Virus record (IMG/VR): IMGVR_UViG_3300022885_000080
Span: 1-22,950 of that record
Length of the DNA stretch: 22,950 bases
Strand: one strand, 5' to 3'
From: a virus
The notes under the pieces were generated by a model. It was not told the origin of the DNA, ran no database searches, and saw only the letters and a list, made by a program, of their open reading frames with translations. Made by a program: the position numbers and the translations under genes. Shown here in pieces: positions 14,901 through 21,992 of the stretch (the stretch's first letter is position 1; each line of letters begins with the position of its first letter).

Positions 14901-16976
14901 TTAATTGTTTCCTTTAGACTGAGGATCTTGCGAAGCAAAACCAGCTTCCCCTGGCATCGGTACATTACCTGTTCCGATATTGCCACCTCCATTTCCTGTT
15001 GGATCTGTTGGCGAAGCTCCTGGAGGTACTCCTCCCATATTTCCCATTGGACTTTGTTGTCCGCTATTGCTTGTAGTCGTTTGATTTCCATTTGCCATCC
15101 CCATTATTTGTGCATATATTGCTGCTTTCTCTGGATCATTAACCAATTGATCTGGATCAATGTCTAGTGACTTAGCAACTTCTTTTAAACATGTATGCCA
15201 TTTAACAAAAGGTGCTAACGATGGGTTAGATGCTGTTTGCATAAATGTCATTAGTCTTTGTGATCTTACTTCTTTTTGCATCAAAGAAGATGTTCCTTGT
15301 GCTTTAATATCTAGATCACCTTGTATTTCAGGTCTTTCACTATTGAATTGCATGTTCCAATGAAACAATGAATTACCTAGGGGTTTTAATAAATAGTCAT
15401 CAATGTTTTTAATAACTGTCTTAATACTTAATGCTGCAGCTCCCATCAACATAGACATACCTGCTGCCGTTCTTGTAGTTGATTGTACTCCAGTTGTACC
15501 ATGGGAGTAAGAGGGTATTCCAGTTGACTCATCTGCTAGTTGTCTGAATCTATCAAACATCATTAAATTTTCATTAGCAGTATTTGGAAACTTAATACCA
15601 TGTATTGCTTGACCTGGTTGTCCACTCTGTCTTCTAAAAATTTTACCAGGGAATACTTTCATATCTTGACCTGGTACTAACATTGTTTCATCAACATCAA
15701 ATACTAAATTACCTGACAGTGCTAAGTTATCAATTGCCATTCTTGCATGACCATTCATAACTTGTTGTGAATCTTGCATGTTTTCTGGTATACCTACACC
15801 AAAGAATTGATAAGGATTTAATTCATAAGGACAAACCATATAAGGTATTCTTTTTGGTGAGAAAGGATTTTCTACCACCCTTAAAACTTTACCACCACAT
15901 ATCCAAACATTAACTGATACGACATCTAATTCATCATCGTAATCAAAATCTAATTCTTCTGCTAACTGCTTACTTATAACTCCCCAATATTCTAATACTT
16001 CAAATCTGTTTTTATATAATGTTGAAACATTTTCTCTATCATACAAAGAAGATTCATATCCTCTTGTTTCATAATTTGGTCCTTTCTCTAAACATTCTCT
16101 AATCTTTTCTGCATTGAACATAGGCTTCTTAGCTAGTTCTGCAAACTGTTCCCTATTAAAAGAATGTCTTTGAATAACATATTCAGCATCATTCATATTA
16201 GTTGAATTAGGATCTGGATAGAAATCCCAACATGATACTGCCTCAATACCTGGTACATCTTTTTGAATTTCCATCATTGCTGATGCACCTGTTTCTTTAT
16301 CTCTAGAAAATTTGTATTGGCTCTTTACATTTGTAAAGGGACCTTTTAAAATTCCTGTTCCTAATAAAGCCATTTCAAAAAGTACATGTCTTATAACTGA
16401 GATTGCATCACTTTCTTCTAATTGATCATGAATTACTTTTTGCATTTTAGCTGCTGCCATTGCAGCTGGCTCTATCTGTGGCTGAGTTTTTAAATCAGGG
16501 GCGTCCCCTTCTTCAAAACCTAAATTCTTGTATTCTTGTGCTAGATCTTTCATTAAAGATTCTGCTGTAGCACCTTTTGGTATTCCACCACCATCACCTG
16601 AAAAACCATATGGATCTTGTGGTTTAGCTTCTTTTGCTTGTGGGTCTTGTGGTTGACCTGGTTTCATGTGAGCATATTCTGCTACACCTTCTGGCATTGA
16701 TGTAGGTGTTACACCAATTGGAAACTTGCCTGATGAAAATAGTACTTCAATAAGTTGACCAAATGCAGCAAGTACTTTAGTCTTTGTTACTTTAACAAAT
16801 ACTTTAGATTTTTCACTATCACGAAAAGTTTGTTCTGGACCATATAACCCTCTGTAATTTCTATAAGCAGATAACCATCTCTTTTCATCTTGTAGTCTCG
16901 ATGTCTCTGCCTCTTGAAACTTCTGTCTTATGTATCCTACAAACGGATCGTAGTTATCCTTCTCGTTATTATCCAT
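14901..16976 (-). CDS. Portal protein
   Basis: This 691-aa protein lies between TerL and the capsid genes, as portals do. It begins MDNNEKDNYDPFVGYIRQKF, then RWLSAYRNYRGLYG. Residues about 110-165 are a Pro/Gly/Gln-rich insertion. Typical portal stretches include VIRHVLFEMALLGTGILKGP, VSCWDFYPDPNSTNMNDAEY, RIPYMVCPYELNPYQFFGVG and QQVMNGHARMAIDNLALSGN, followed by the 'stem and crown' helix region FDRFRQLADESTGIPSYSHG, TRTAAGMSMLMGAAALSIKT. It ends in a Gly/Asn/Gln-rich tail. Twelve copies are expected at the packaging vertex, binding TerL during packaging and the adaptor afterwards. The long size and separate scaffold fit a podovirus portal. The ATG directly abuts the previous stop. Confidence 0.92.
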   Translation of the reverse strand: MDNNEKDNYDPFVGYIRQKFQEAETSRLQDEKRWLSAYRNYRGLYGPEQTFRDSEKSKVFVKVTKTKVLAAFGQLIEVLFSSGKFPIGVTPTSMPEGVAEYAHMKPGQPQDPQAKEAKPQDPYGFSGDGGGIPKGATAESLMKDLAQEYKNLGFEEGDAPDLKTQPQIEPAAMAAAKMQKVIHDQLEESDAISVIRHVLFEMALLGTGILKGPFTNVKSQYKFSRDKETGASAMMEIQKDVPGIEAVSCWDFYPDPNSTNMNDAEYVIQRHSFNREQFAELAKKPMFNAEKIRECLEKGPNYETRGYESSLYDRENVSTLYKNRFEVLEYWGVISKQLAEELDFDYDDELDVVSVNVWICGGKVLRVVENPFSPKRIPYMVCPYELNPYQFFGVGIPENMQDSQQVMNGHARMAIDNLALSGNLVFDVDETMLVPGQDMKVFPGKIFRRQSGQPGQAIHGIKFPNTANENLMMFDRFRQLADESTGIPSYSHGTTGVQSTTRTAAGMSMLMGAAALSIKTVIKNIDDYLLKPLGNSLFHWNMQFNSERPEIQGDLDIKAQGTSSLMQKEVRSQRLMTFMQTASNPSLAPFVKWHTCLKEVAKSLDIDPDQLVNDPEKAAIYAQIMGMANGNQTTTSNSGQQSPMGNMGGVPPGASPTDPTGNGGGNIGTGNVPMPGEAGFASQDPQSKGNN

Positions 16977-17249
16977 TTAAACCTTTGTAAATTGTCCTGT
17001 TGGCTCTAACTTCTTTTTATCTTTAGCTGCTTTCTTTAAAGCTTGTAATTCTTCTTCTGTTAATGTAGGATTATTGCTTAGCATTTGAGCAGTCTCTAAA
17101 TCTACCGAAGAGTATCCCTTCATGTTAGAAGCCTTTATATCTTTACCAGATATATCAGCTACTTTTAAATTATCAGTAACTGATTGATTTCTAACTTTAG
17201 CAATAGGATGTTCATTACTGTAAACTTTAGTAGTGTCTGTAAGAGCCAC
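16977..17249 (-). CDS. 90-aa small protein bearing a YSNEHP motif (GTG start)
   Basis: The frame starts with GTG at 17249, two bases after the upstream stop; no ATG is available before residue 44. It ends exactly where the portal gene begins. Residues 8-14 read KVYSNEHP, a motif also present in two small proteins upstream of TerL. The rest is polar, with a C-terminal basic helix (EEELQALKKAAKDKKKLEPT). The purine-rich AAAGAGAC upstream may serve as ribosome site. Function is unknown. Position between TerL and portal suggests a packaging accessory role, but nothing in the protein proves this. Confidence 0.75.
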   Translation of the reverse strand: MALTDTTKVYSNEHPIAKVRNQSVTDNLKVADISGKDIKASNMKGYSSVDLETAQMLSNNPTLTEEELQALKKAAKDKKKLEPTGQFTKV

Positions 17250-17251
17250 TA

Positions 17252-17446
17252 TTAGTAGTCTCTTTCTTCAGCCATTTTAAAAATAGATGCATCAACTTTT
17301 GATTTAGCACCTGCCTTATCATTGCTGTCACCAGCAGTTGAACCTTGGGTAACTTTAGAGTTAGGGTCTATTGCTAATTTTTCTTTTTTAGCTTTAGCCA
17401 CATCAGCTGAAAGCTCACCATGCTTGTATCTTTTATTTATATCCAT
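17252..17446 (-). CDS. 64-aa small protein, paralogue of the 75-aa protein at 17684-17911
   Basis: ATG at 17446 has a strong GGAG ribosome site about 8 bases upstream and overlaps the previous gene by 14 bases. Residues 25-34 (AIDPNSKVTQGST) and the C-terminus (KVDASIFKMAEERDY) line up with FDPKAKVKQGDLST and QLDANFNKLADEKDY of the 75-aa protein upstream. The two therefore look like ancient copies with a different middle. The composition is hydrophilic and probably flexible. I do not recognise the family. It is one of five tiny genes between TerL and portal. Confidence 0.78.
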   Translation of the reverse strand: MDINKRYKHGELSADVAKAKKEKLAIDPNSKVTQGSTAGDSNDKAGAKSKVDASIFKMAEERDY

Positions 17447-17684
17447 TGCTATTCTCCTTTTTTGTATAGCCTTGGTAGCCGTAGAACTTACTGTCTGTAA
17501 GTTTCTTAGCTCCCATTTTTTTTCTTCTTTCCATTACTAAATGAGCTTGAAGTTTTTCTTTAAACTTTGTCTTTTTTTCTGGTGGATTCTTTTCGTCAAA
17601 CTTTTTTTTCTTTTCTGCTTTTATTTCTTTTTGAAGTTGGGGATCATCCACAAGTTCCATAAAGCTATAACTTTTATCAGCCAT
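17433..17684 (-). CDS. 83-aa lysine-rich small protein
   Basis: ATG at 17684 shares its base with the upstream stop (TAATG) and has an AAGGA ribosome site 7 bases before. The protein begins MADKSYSFMELVDDPQLQKE, then is extremely basic (KAEKKKKFDEKNPPEKKTKF) and ends with RRKKMGAKKLTDSKFYGYQG. The central part is likely a charged helix. Contact with DNA or RNA is possible from charge alone. No recognised domain. Its last 14 bases overlap the next gene. Confidence 0.75.
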   Translation of the reverse strand: MADKSYSFMELVDDPQLQKEIKAEKKKKFDEKNPPEKKTKFKEKLQAHLVMERRKKMGAKKLTDSKFYGYQGYTKKENSNGYK

Positions 17685-17911
17685 TAGTAATCCTTCTCAT
17701 CAGCCAACTTATTAAAGTTAGCATCTAATTGGCTTCTGAATTTTTTAGGTTCATAGTAACCATGTTTTCCATCTTGAGTTTCAGCAGCATGTTCTTCTCT
17801 ACCATAAGCAATTTTTAAATTGCCAGGTTCTTGATTAGGTTGCTTACCCTCAGGAGTTGTACTTAGATCACCTTGTTTAACTTTAGCTTTGGGGTCAAAT
17901 TTCATTTCCAT
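17684..17911 (-). CDS. 75-aa small protein (DPKAKVKQGDLS family, paralogue of 17252-17446)
   Basis: ATG at 17911 has AAGGA five bases upstream; a second ATG two codons later is possible. The sequence starts MEMKFDPKAKVKQGDLSTTP and continues with KQPNQEPGNLKIAYGREEHA, then HGYYEPKKFRSQLDANFNKL, ending DEKDY. The N- and C-terminal segments recur in the 64-aa protein two genes downstream. The middle, with its Tyr and His cluster, is unique to this copy. No cysteines, no hydrophobic core of obvious size, so it may fold only on binding. Role unknown; small TerL-to-portal proteins like these are common in marine podoviruses. Confidence 0.78.
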   Translation of the reverse strand: MEMKFDPKAKVKQGDLSTTPEGKQPNQEPGNLKIAYGREEHAAETQDGKHGYYEPKKFRSQLDANFNKLADEKDY

Positions 17912-17919
17912 ATTATTCC

Positions 17920-18210
17920 TTATTGTTTTATTTTTTTTATTTCTAAAACGTTTGTTGTTGGGATAGTAGTATAACCACCACCTGTTTTTATTTTACCGTT
18001 GTTTTCAAATATAATATCCGCCATAACAACAGTCTTATCTTCGTTTTGTAATACTAGCCATCCAAAGCTACAACATACTGCTGTATTGGAATTTTTAATA
18101 TCTGGAATTTCAGCCCAGCCAGCATCTCCAACTATGTCTTCCCAATATACCATTGCTAGTTCATAAGGAAAATTCTTTTTATCTATGGTAGGTAACTTCT
18201 TTTTTTTCAT
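17920..18210 (-). CDS. 96-aa conserved small phage protein of unknown function
   Basis: ATG at 18210 follows TerL after 13 bases with an AGAGG ribosome site. The fold looks compact and beta-rich, unlike its disordered neighbours: MVYWEDIVGDAGWAEIPDIK, then NTAVCCSFGWLVLQNEDKTV and VMADIIFENNGKIKTGGGYT, ending IPTTNVLEIKKIKQ. I recognise this layout ('W.D...DAGW', 'CC..GWL', 'IP...V..I+.I') as a small protein met in many phages, always without a firm function. The position just after TerL suggests a head/packaging accessory, but phages place it variously. Cys-Cys in the centre is notable. Confidence 0.82.
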   Translation of the reverse strand: MKKKKLPTIDKKNFPYELAMVYWEDIVGDAGWAEIPDIKNSNTAVCCSFGWLVLQNEDKTVVMADIIFENNGKIKTGGGYTTIPTTNVLEIKKIKQ

Positions 18211-18223
18211 TTATCCTCTTTTA

Positions 18224-19867
18224 TTAATATCCAAATATTTTATCTGCGGGGATAAAGTTAGTTGTTAAACTCTTATTACCGTATAACTTGTTAGCGTAAC
18301 TTGTATGCATAGGTCTACTCATACATCCATATCTTAGTGCATCATATGCGTGATCTTCTACGTGTGTATTAATATCCTCAGGGTTACTATCATCTAATGG
18401 TAGTGTAGGAAATGTTCTTAATAAATTTCTACAATTAGAAAATATACGAATACCTGGTTCTTTAGTCTTTTCGTTTACTATCTTTAATCTTTTGTGGATT
18501 TCTAGCTTTCCACTTATTCTACTTCGGGGAGTTCTATCAGAAGGTCTCCAACGACACCCAGCTTGAATCATTGTTTCTGCTATACTTGGACCCACATCTC
18601 CTCTCCGTGCCCATGTACTGGCGTCTAAGACCCCGTAGCGTATGTATTCTCCATGCTCTAAGGTTAGGACTTTCTTTGCGAAAACATCTGCAGTAATCTT
18701 TTGGGTATACAACTCTCTATAAATCCATAGATTATTATCATAATCAATAGCAAACCATAAACAACAAGCAGGAGAACTGTAGCCCCAGTCCGCAGCACGA
18801 AATCTCTGCCAGCCTTTAGGTATTTCAAATGGTTCAACAACATGTAAGTCCCTATCAAATTCAGAGAATGCTGCATTAGAGAATGCATCCCAGTCTCCAT
18901 TTAAAAATTGTTTTCTTTGTACTTCTGGTAATGATGATAACATTGCGTAGTAATCATCAGTTTGCATAAGGTACGGATTGTCTTGTAACTTAGCTGGTAT
19001 AAATCTTCTTGTTATATACTTTGTTCCTTTAGGTGTAGAAACCTCAATGTTAAAAGCTGTATTAGGATCTATAGGATCCACAAACATCTCTTTAACCCAT
19101 TGTGATCCAACATTACCTGGGTTACCTGTAGCCCTCATATAAACTGGTATACTAGGATCAACTGATCTAAGTGACGATCTTAGAAAATTATATATATCTG
19201 GCGAATGATATTGTGGAAGTTCGTCTATTCCTATCCATGTGTAAGACTGCCCTTGGTAACGTAATACGTCTGTCATGTTCTCTGCATAACCAAACTCTAT
19301 TTTTGCTCCTGATGGGAATCTCCATTCTTTTTCCTGCTCTCTCCATTTTGCTCCTGGATATGCTCTTGAGTATAATCGTTGAGAATGATTAATCAAATCT
19401 CTTAACTCTGGCATAGTTCTACGAAGTAGTAGACAACGATGATGTTCTTTATGACAGTACCTTAGAGGATCTATTAACATGGCGTATGATTTACCACCAC
19501 CTCTTGCACCCCCGTAAAACACTTCTCGTTCTGATGCTGCTAGGAAATCTCTTTGTGGACCTTTATTAGGTTGAAAGATTATATCCTTATCAGCTAGATG
19601 TTCCTGTACGTTTGCTGGAACTTCATCTATTACGTCTTGGGTTATAAGCTGCTGCTCTCTTCCATCCAATACTTTGTCAATGGTTAACAATTTATCCTTG
19701 ACATTTTTTGCATGGGTCTTTGCTGAACGTAAAGCTTGTTCTGCCTTAGCAACTTTTTTACGTGTTCGTGCTATTGCTTGTTTAGCTGACTGCTTGGCTT
19801 TGGTCTTGACTTTTTTCTTTGGCTTTGGAAGTGCTATCTCTGGTAACTCTTTTTCTAAGTCCGACAT
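18224..19867 (-). CDS. terL: Terminase large subunit (ATPase/nuclease DNA packaging motor)
   Basis: This 547-aa protein powers DNA packaging and cuts the concatemer. Counting from ATG 19867, Walker A is GGARGGGKS at residues 119-127 and Walker B is IGIDE at 212-216. A coupling-type motif lies at RATGNPGN. The nuclease domain has its three acidic positions: D360 in AADWGYSSP, D415 in GVLDAS and D509 in EDHAYDALRYG. Residues 15-75 are a lysine-rich helix (KKKVKTKAKQSAKQAIARTR). A TTG 42 bases upstream would add 14 residues, but the ATG is preferred. The next in-frame ATG lies past Walker A, so the 86-base overlap with the upstream helix-turn-helix gene cannot be avoided. All key residues are present, so the motor should be functional. 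Confidence 0.95.
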   Translation of the reverse strand: MSDLEKELPEIALPKPKKKVKTKAKQSAKQAIARTRKKVAKAEQALRSAKTHAKNVKDKLLTIDKVLDGREQQLITQDVIDEVPANVQEHLADKDIIFQPNKGPQRDFLAASEREVFYGGARGGGKSYAMLIDPLRYCHKEHHRCLLLRRTMPELRDLINHSQRLYSRAYPGAKWREQEKEWRFPSGAKIEFGYAENMTDVLRYQGQSYTWIGIDELPQYHSPDIYNFLRSSLRSVDPSIPVYMRATGNPGNVGSQWVKEMFVDPIDPNTAFNIEVSTPKGTKYITRRFIPAKLQDNPYLMQTDDYYAMLSSLPEVQRKQFLNGDWDAFSNAAFSEFDRDLHVVEPFEIPKGWQRFRAADWGYSSPACCLWFAIDYDNNLWIYRELYTQKITADVFAKKVLTLEHGEYIRYGVLDASTWARRGDVGPSIAETMIQAGCRWRPSDRTPRSRISGKLEIHKRLKIVNEKTKEPGIRIFSNCRNLLRTFPTLPLDDSNPEDINTHVEDHAYDALRYGCMSRPMHTSYANKLYGNKSLTTNFIPADKIFGY

Positions 19868-20051
19868 ATGATATGTATCTTTTTGTTTTTGCTGATAACC
19901 AAATAGCAACCTCTCGGTATGAACATGTTTTTAAAAAATTCTTTGCTTCTTCTAATGCTTCTAATTCAAATTGTATTGGTTCAATATAATCTGTGTCTTC
20001 TGCTAGCTTGTATCCAAAGGGGATAGTTCTAGATTTTCTTTTAATCACCAT
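19782..20051 (-). CDS. 89-aa putative helix-turn-helix protein overlapping terL
   Basis: The sequence begins MVIKRKSRTIPFGYKLAEDT, then YIEPIQFELEALEEAKNFLK and SYREVAIWLSAKTKRYISYV, followed by GLRKRV. The 'PFGY...E.I..ELEAL..A......SYREVA.WLS.KTGR.IS..GLRKR' layout resembles the recombinase-type helix-turn-helix region, and I recall related small proteins next to terminase genes in marine phages. It could recognise packaging DNA or assist TerS/TerL. Its ATG overlaps the 22-aa microprotein by 11 bases. Its last 86 bases are also the start of terL in the +1 frame, where the tail becomes low-complexity (STSKAKEKSQDQSQAVS). The domain assignment is inference. Confidence 0.78.
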   Translation of the reverse strand: MVIKRKSRTIPFGYKLAEDTDYIEPIQFELEALEEAKNFLKTCSYREVAIWLSAKTKRYISYVGLRKRVTRDSTSKAKEKSQDQSQAVS

Positions 20052-20109
20052 ATTTAGGGTGCTCGTTAGAGTAGACTTTCTTTTTAGGTTTATTAGGTTT
20101 GTCTGACAT
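20041..20109 (-). CDS. 22-aa microprotein with YSNEHPKY motif
   Basis: ATG at 20109 lies six bases after the stop of the 66-aa gene, and the frame ends with TAA inside the first codons of the helix-turn-helix gene. It reads MSDKPNKPKKKVYSNEHPKY plus two residues. The YSNEHPKY string matches the N-terminus of the adjacent 66-aa protein with different codons, which argues for translation of this short frame. No strong ribosome site is seen; translation may be coupled. It could be a real microprotein or the remnant of a duplicated neighbour. Confidence 0.5.
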   Translation of the reverse strand: MSDKPNKPKKKVYSNEHPKYGD

Positions 20110-20115
20110 AATTAA

Positions 20116-20316
20116 TTACTTTTTTATACTTCCTAGATATATTTTGTATGCTTCCTCTGGATTCATTTTAAAATAAGCTACAGTTAAACCAGTTATTTTT
20201 GCGGCTATCTCAGCATATTTTAAAACAACTGAGTTACCTGGTCCAGCAACTTTAATATTTTTATCTGGGTTTTCTTTATTATACTTAGGATGTTCGTTTG
20301 AATAGTTCTTTGACAT
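20116..20316 (-). CDS. 66-aa small protein with N-terminal YSNEHPKY motif
   Basis: ATG at 20316 lies two bases before the upstream stop in coupled arrangement; a GGA-rich ribosome site is somewhat distant. The first 20 residues are MSKNYSNEHPKYNKENPDKN. Residues 24-60 form a more hydrophobic helix-rich portion (GNSVVLKYAEIAAKITGLTV, then FKMNPEEAYKIYLGSIKK). The N-terminal motif is shared with the next microprotein and with the 90-aa protein before the portal gene. No known domain is recognised. Location between TerS and TerL points to packaging, by context only. Confidence 0.75.
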   Translation of the reverse strand: MSKNYSNEHPKYNKENPDKNIKVAGPGNSVVLKYAEIAAKITGLTVAYFKMNPEEAYKIYLGSIKK

Positions 20317-20318
20317 AT

Positions 20319-20852
20319 TTAATCATTTTCCTTTCTAACTTCTCTAGTTAATTTTCTGTCAACTTTCTGCCTCTTGAGTGCACTTCTAGGGACAATAATT
20401 CTTCCCGATCTACCTTGTCGTTGAGAAGGATAACTAAAGGGTGTTAGTGGAGGTGCAAACCTTTCAAATAATCTACGACCAACTCTTGCTTCTCTTGGAG
20501 TTAAAGTTGTTTTTAAAATTAATCTGTCTTTTGCAGATACAGGTTTAACGCCCCATTTTGAATTAACATCTGTGTTACTTCTAGCAAAACTTTTAGCGGC
20601 ATCAACTCTACCAGTGTCTGCTTTTTTAGTTTTAGCTCTTTCAAAAAAATATCGTCCTTGGTACTTATCATTTAACTTATTACCAGGAGCAGAAGATACG
20701 TCTTGTCTTTTACTTGTTCCTCTTATTACAGATACACTTTTACCTGCCCCGCCCTTTAAACCAATACTATCTAAACTTTCAGCTAAGGGATCTAATTTTA
20801 TAATCTTTACGTTACTATAAATCTTTTTACTATTGTAGCTGTCTTTTGTCAT
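20319..20852 (-). CDS. 177-aa basic protein of unknown function between terS and terL
   Basis: ATG at 20852 comes two bases after the TerS stop. The protein is strongly basic and probably flexible, with many Lys, Arg, Ser: MTKDSYNSKKIYSNVKIIKL, then GGAGKSVSVIRGTSKRQDVS and GRYFFERAKTKKADTGRVDA. The C-terminal 70 residues (ILKTTLTPREARVGRRLFER, then SGRIIVPRSALKRQKVDRKL) are Arg-rich, ending REVRKEND. GGAGKS resembles a P-loop fragment, but it lacks the surrounding beta strands and is likely chance. DNA binding during packaging is a reasonable guess from charge and location. No family recognised. Confidence 0.8.
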   Translation of the reverse strand: MTKDSYNSKKIYSNVKIIKLDPLAESLDSIGLKGGAGKSVSVIRGTSKRQDVSSAPGNKLNDKYQGRYFFERAKTKKADTGRVDAAKSFARSNTDVNSKWGVKPVSAKDRLILKTTLTPREARVGRRLFERFAPPLTPFSYPSQRQGRSGRIIVPRSALKRQKVDRKLTREVRKEND

Positions 20853-20854
20853 GA

Positions 20855-21286
20855 TTAATCCTGTATCGGAGTTACGATTGATTCTTCTGGTTCATCTTTT
20901 GCTGGTAATATAAATATACCATGTTTTAAATTCATATTAATATCTAATTGATCTTTCTTAGCTACACCAACTCTATCTAATATTTGTTTTGCTGCTTCCA
21001 TTCGTATACTAGCGTGTGGAGTTGTTCCATCTTCGTCTAACAAGTGTACCATTCTAGTTGCAGCCTTCGCAGAATGTATGGCTAAATAATTTTCTGCTCT
21101 TTTAACAATCTCGTCTTTTAAATTACGTAGAACTTTAGGATATGAATGTTCTGAATAACCTGCTAACTCTCCTGCCTGTCTGGGATTTCCTTGGGCTTCT
21201 CCGAATAATGCGTCTAGAAACTTTTCCTGTGAGACCGTCAAGCTTTTCTTTTGAGTATTTGTTGTAATAGAATCCATTGTTTGCAT
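20855..21286 (-). CDS. terS: Probable terminase small subunit
   Basis: This 143-aa protein has a TerS-like architecture. Residues 17-55 form an N-terminal helix-turn-helix candidate (LTVSQEKFLDALFGEAQGNP, then RQAGELAGYSEHSYPKVLRN), followed by oligomerisation helices (KRAENYLAIHSAKAATRMVH, ASIRMEAAKQILDRVGVAKK) and a C-terminal TerL-binding-type tail (HGIFILPAKDEPEE). The 'I.LP....' tail after '(A).QILDR.G..K' is typical of small terminases. ATG at 21286 has GGAG 7 bases upstream; another ATG three codons later is less well placed. TerS would recognise phage DNA (pac or cos region) and stimulate TerL. Four small genes separate it from terL. Confidence 0.85.
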   Translation of the reverse strand: MQTMDSITTNTQKKSLTVSQEKFLDALFGEAQGNPRQAGELAGYSEHSYPKVLRNLKDEIVKRAENYLAIHSAKAATRMVHLLDEDGTTPHASIRMEAAKQILDRVGVAKKDQLDINMNLKHGIFILPAKDEPEESIVTPIQD

Positions 21287-21342
21287 TTACCAACTCCATA
21301 ATTTCCTTGAAAGGAAGTTCTAAAGCTTTAGTGGGTATCAAC

Positions 21343-21825
21343 CTATTTTTTCTTTTTTAATTTACTGAAGAACTCAGCTCCAGTTTTAGAGGATTTAAAT
21401 TTACTGAAGATACTTTCTTTATTCTCTGAACCTTTAGTTTTAGTAGGATCAAATCTTTTTTCTCTTTTACCTTTAGTAGTTAAGTAACCAGTACCACCTA
21501 GCATAAAGCTAGATTTGCCTGATTTCTCAGCAGCATCGAAAGCTTCTTTAAAAGATCTTTTCTTTCCTGGCATAACTTTAGCATCATCTCTGTTTTTCGC
21601 AGATTTAAACATGCTTTCTGCAGCATACATTTTCTTAGTAGCTCCAGCATTAGCTTTTCCCTGTGCTTCGGAAGCTTTTGCAGCTCTTTTTTCTTTAGCT
21701 AGTCTTCCTTCGAAGATATTACCAGTTTTCTTAGTCTTTTCTCTTGCCTTGTAGGCAGCCTTATCTTTGTAAGTAACACCGTTTGCAACGATACTACCAT
21801 CATCTTTAATTTTTATTCCAGCCAT
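21343..21825 (-). CDS. 160-aa lysine/alanine-rich protein, first gene of the structural operon
   Basis: ATG at 21825 with AAGGA 9 bases upstream is the first start downstream of the strong minus-strand promoter, after a leader of about 130 bases. The N-terminus (MAGIKIKDDGSIVANGVTYK) is a small beta motif; the rest is rich in Lys, Ala and Gly. Residues 88-117 (KRSFKEAFDAAEKSGKSSFM, LGGTGYLTTKGKREKR) recall a short 'F..A...G...F...G..Y.T' motif frequent in small phage proteins. It ends with KKKK. High positive charge suggests DNA binding or condensation, possibly inside the head. Unknown function. Confidence 0.82.
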   Translation of the reverse strand: MAGIKIKDDGSIVANGVTYKDKAAYKAREKTKKTGNIFEGRLAKEKRAAKASEAQGKANAGATKKMYAAESMFKSAKNRDDAKVMPGKKRSFKEAFDAAEKSGKSSFMLGGTGYLTTKGKREKRFDPTKTKGSENKESIFSKFKSSKTGAEFFSKLKKKK

Positions 21826-21851
21826 TTGTTTATATCCTTATTGATTGTTAA

Positions 21852-21959
21852 ACTTTGGGGGAATCCTAGGTATCCCCGATAGTCAGGTACAGTTTAGTGA
21901 TGACCGTGTGTGAGCGTATAGCTCGATAGTAGTTGTGTGTCCTTTTAAAGTGTACCTGA
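21852..21959 (-). promoter_or_regulatory. Structured 5' leader of the structural operon
   Basis: The leader between promoter and first gene (21826-21957) contains inverted repeats. TCAGGTAC (21883-21890) is the reverse complement of GTACCTGA (21952-21959), extendable by one A-T pair inside, and brackets a GAGC-GTATA-GCTC hairpin (21912-21924). Nearer the first gene, 21858-21877 is an imperfect palindrome, GGGGA...CCTAGG...TCCCC. One arm overlaps the expected transcription start, so a repressor site or an RNA fold could both apply. Confidence 0.5.
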
Positions 21960-21963
21960 TTCT

Positions 21964-21992
21964 AGTATACACACGAATATCACTTTTGTCAA
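21964..21992 (-). promoter_or_regulatory. Strong sigma70-type promoter for the packaging/structural operon
   Basis: On the minus strand TTGACA (21987-21992) and TATACT (21964-21969) are separated by exactly 17 bases, with an A/T-rich segment behind the -35 that can act as UP element. Transcription should start near 21957. The next gene is the lysine-rich protein followed by terS. No other promoter of this quality was noticed downstream, so it may serve the whole block with host RNA polymerase. Confidence 0.85.

Noticed and set aside
14882-15091. 69-codon minus-strand frame with a Gln-rich coiled coil
   Set aside because: It lies in another frame over the Gly/Asn/Gln-rich tail of the portal gene and has no own start signals.
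19868-19909. TTG start adding 14 residues to TerL
   Set aside because: It would lengthen an already unusual overlap and has no ribosome site; the ATG at 19867 is more plausible.
20319-20852. GGAGKS in the 177-aa protein as a Walker A motif
   Set aside because: The flanking sequence lacks the hydrophobic strand and helix of a P-loop and no Walker B follows in a basic, apparently disordered protein.
21135-21341. 68-codon minus-strand frame overlapping terS
   Set aside because: It begins with TTG, most of it lies out of frame inside terS, and its C-terminal half is Arg/Ser-rich as expected of a shadow frame.
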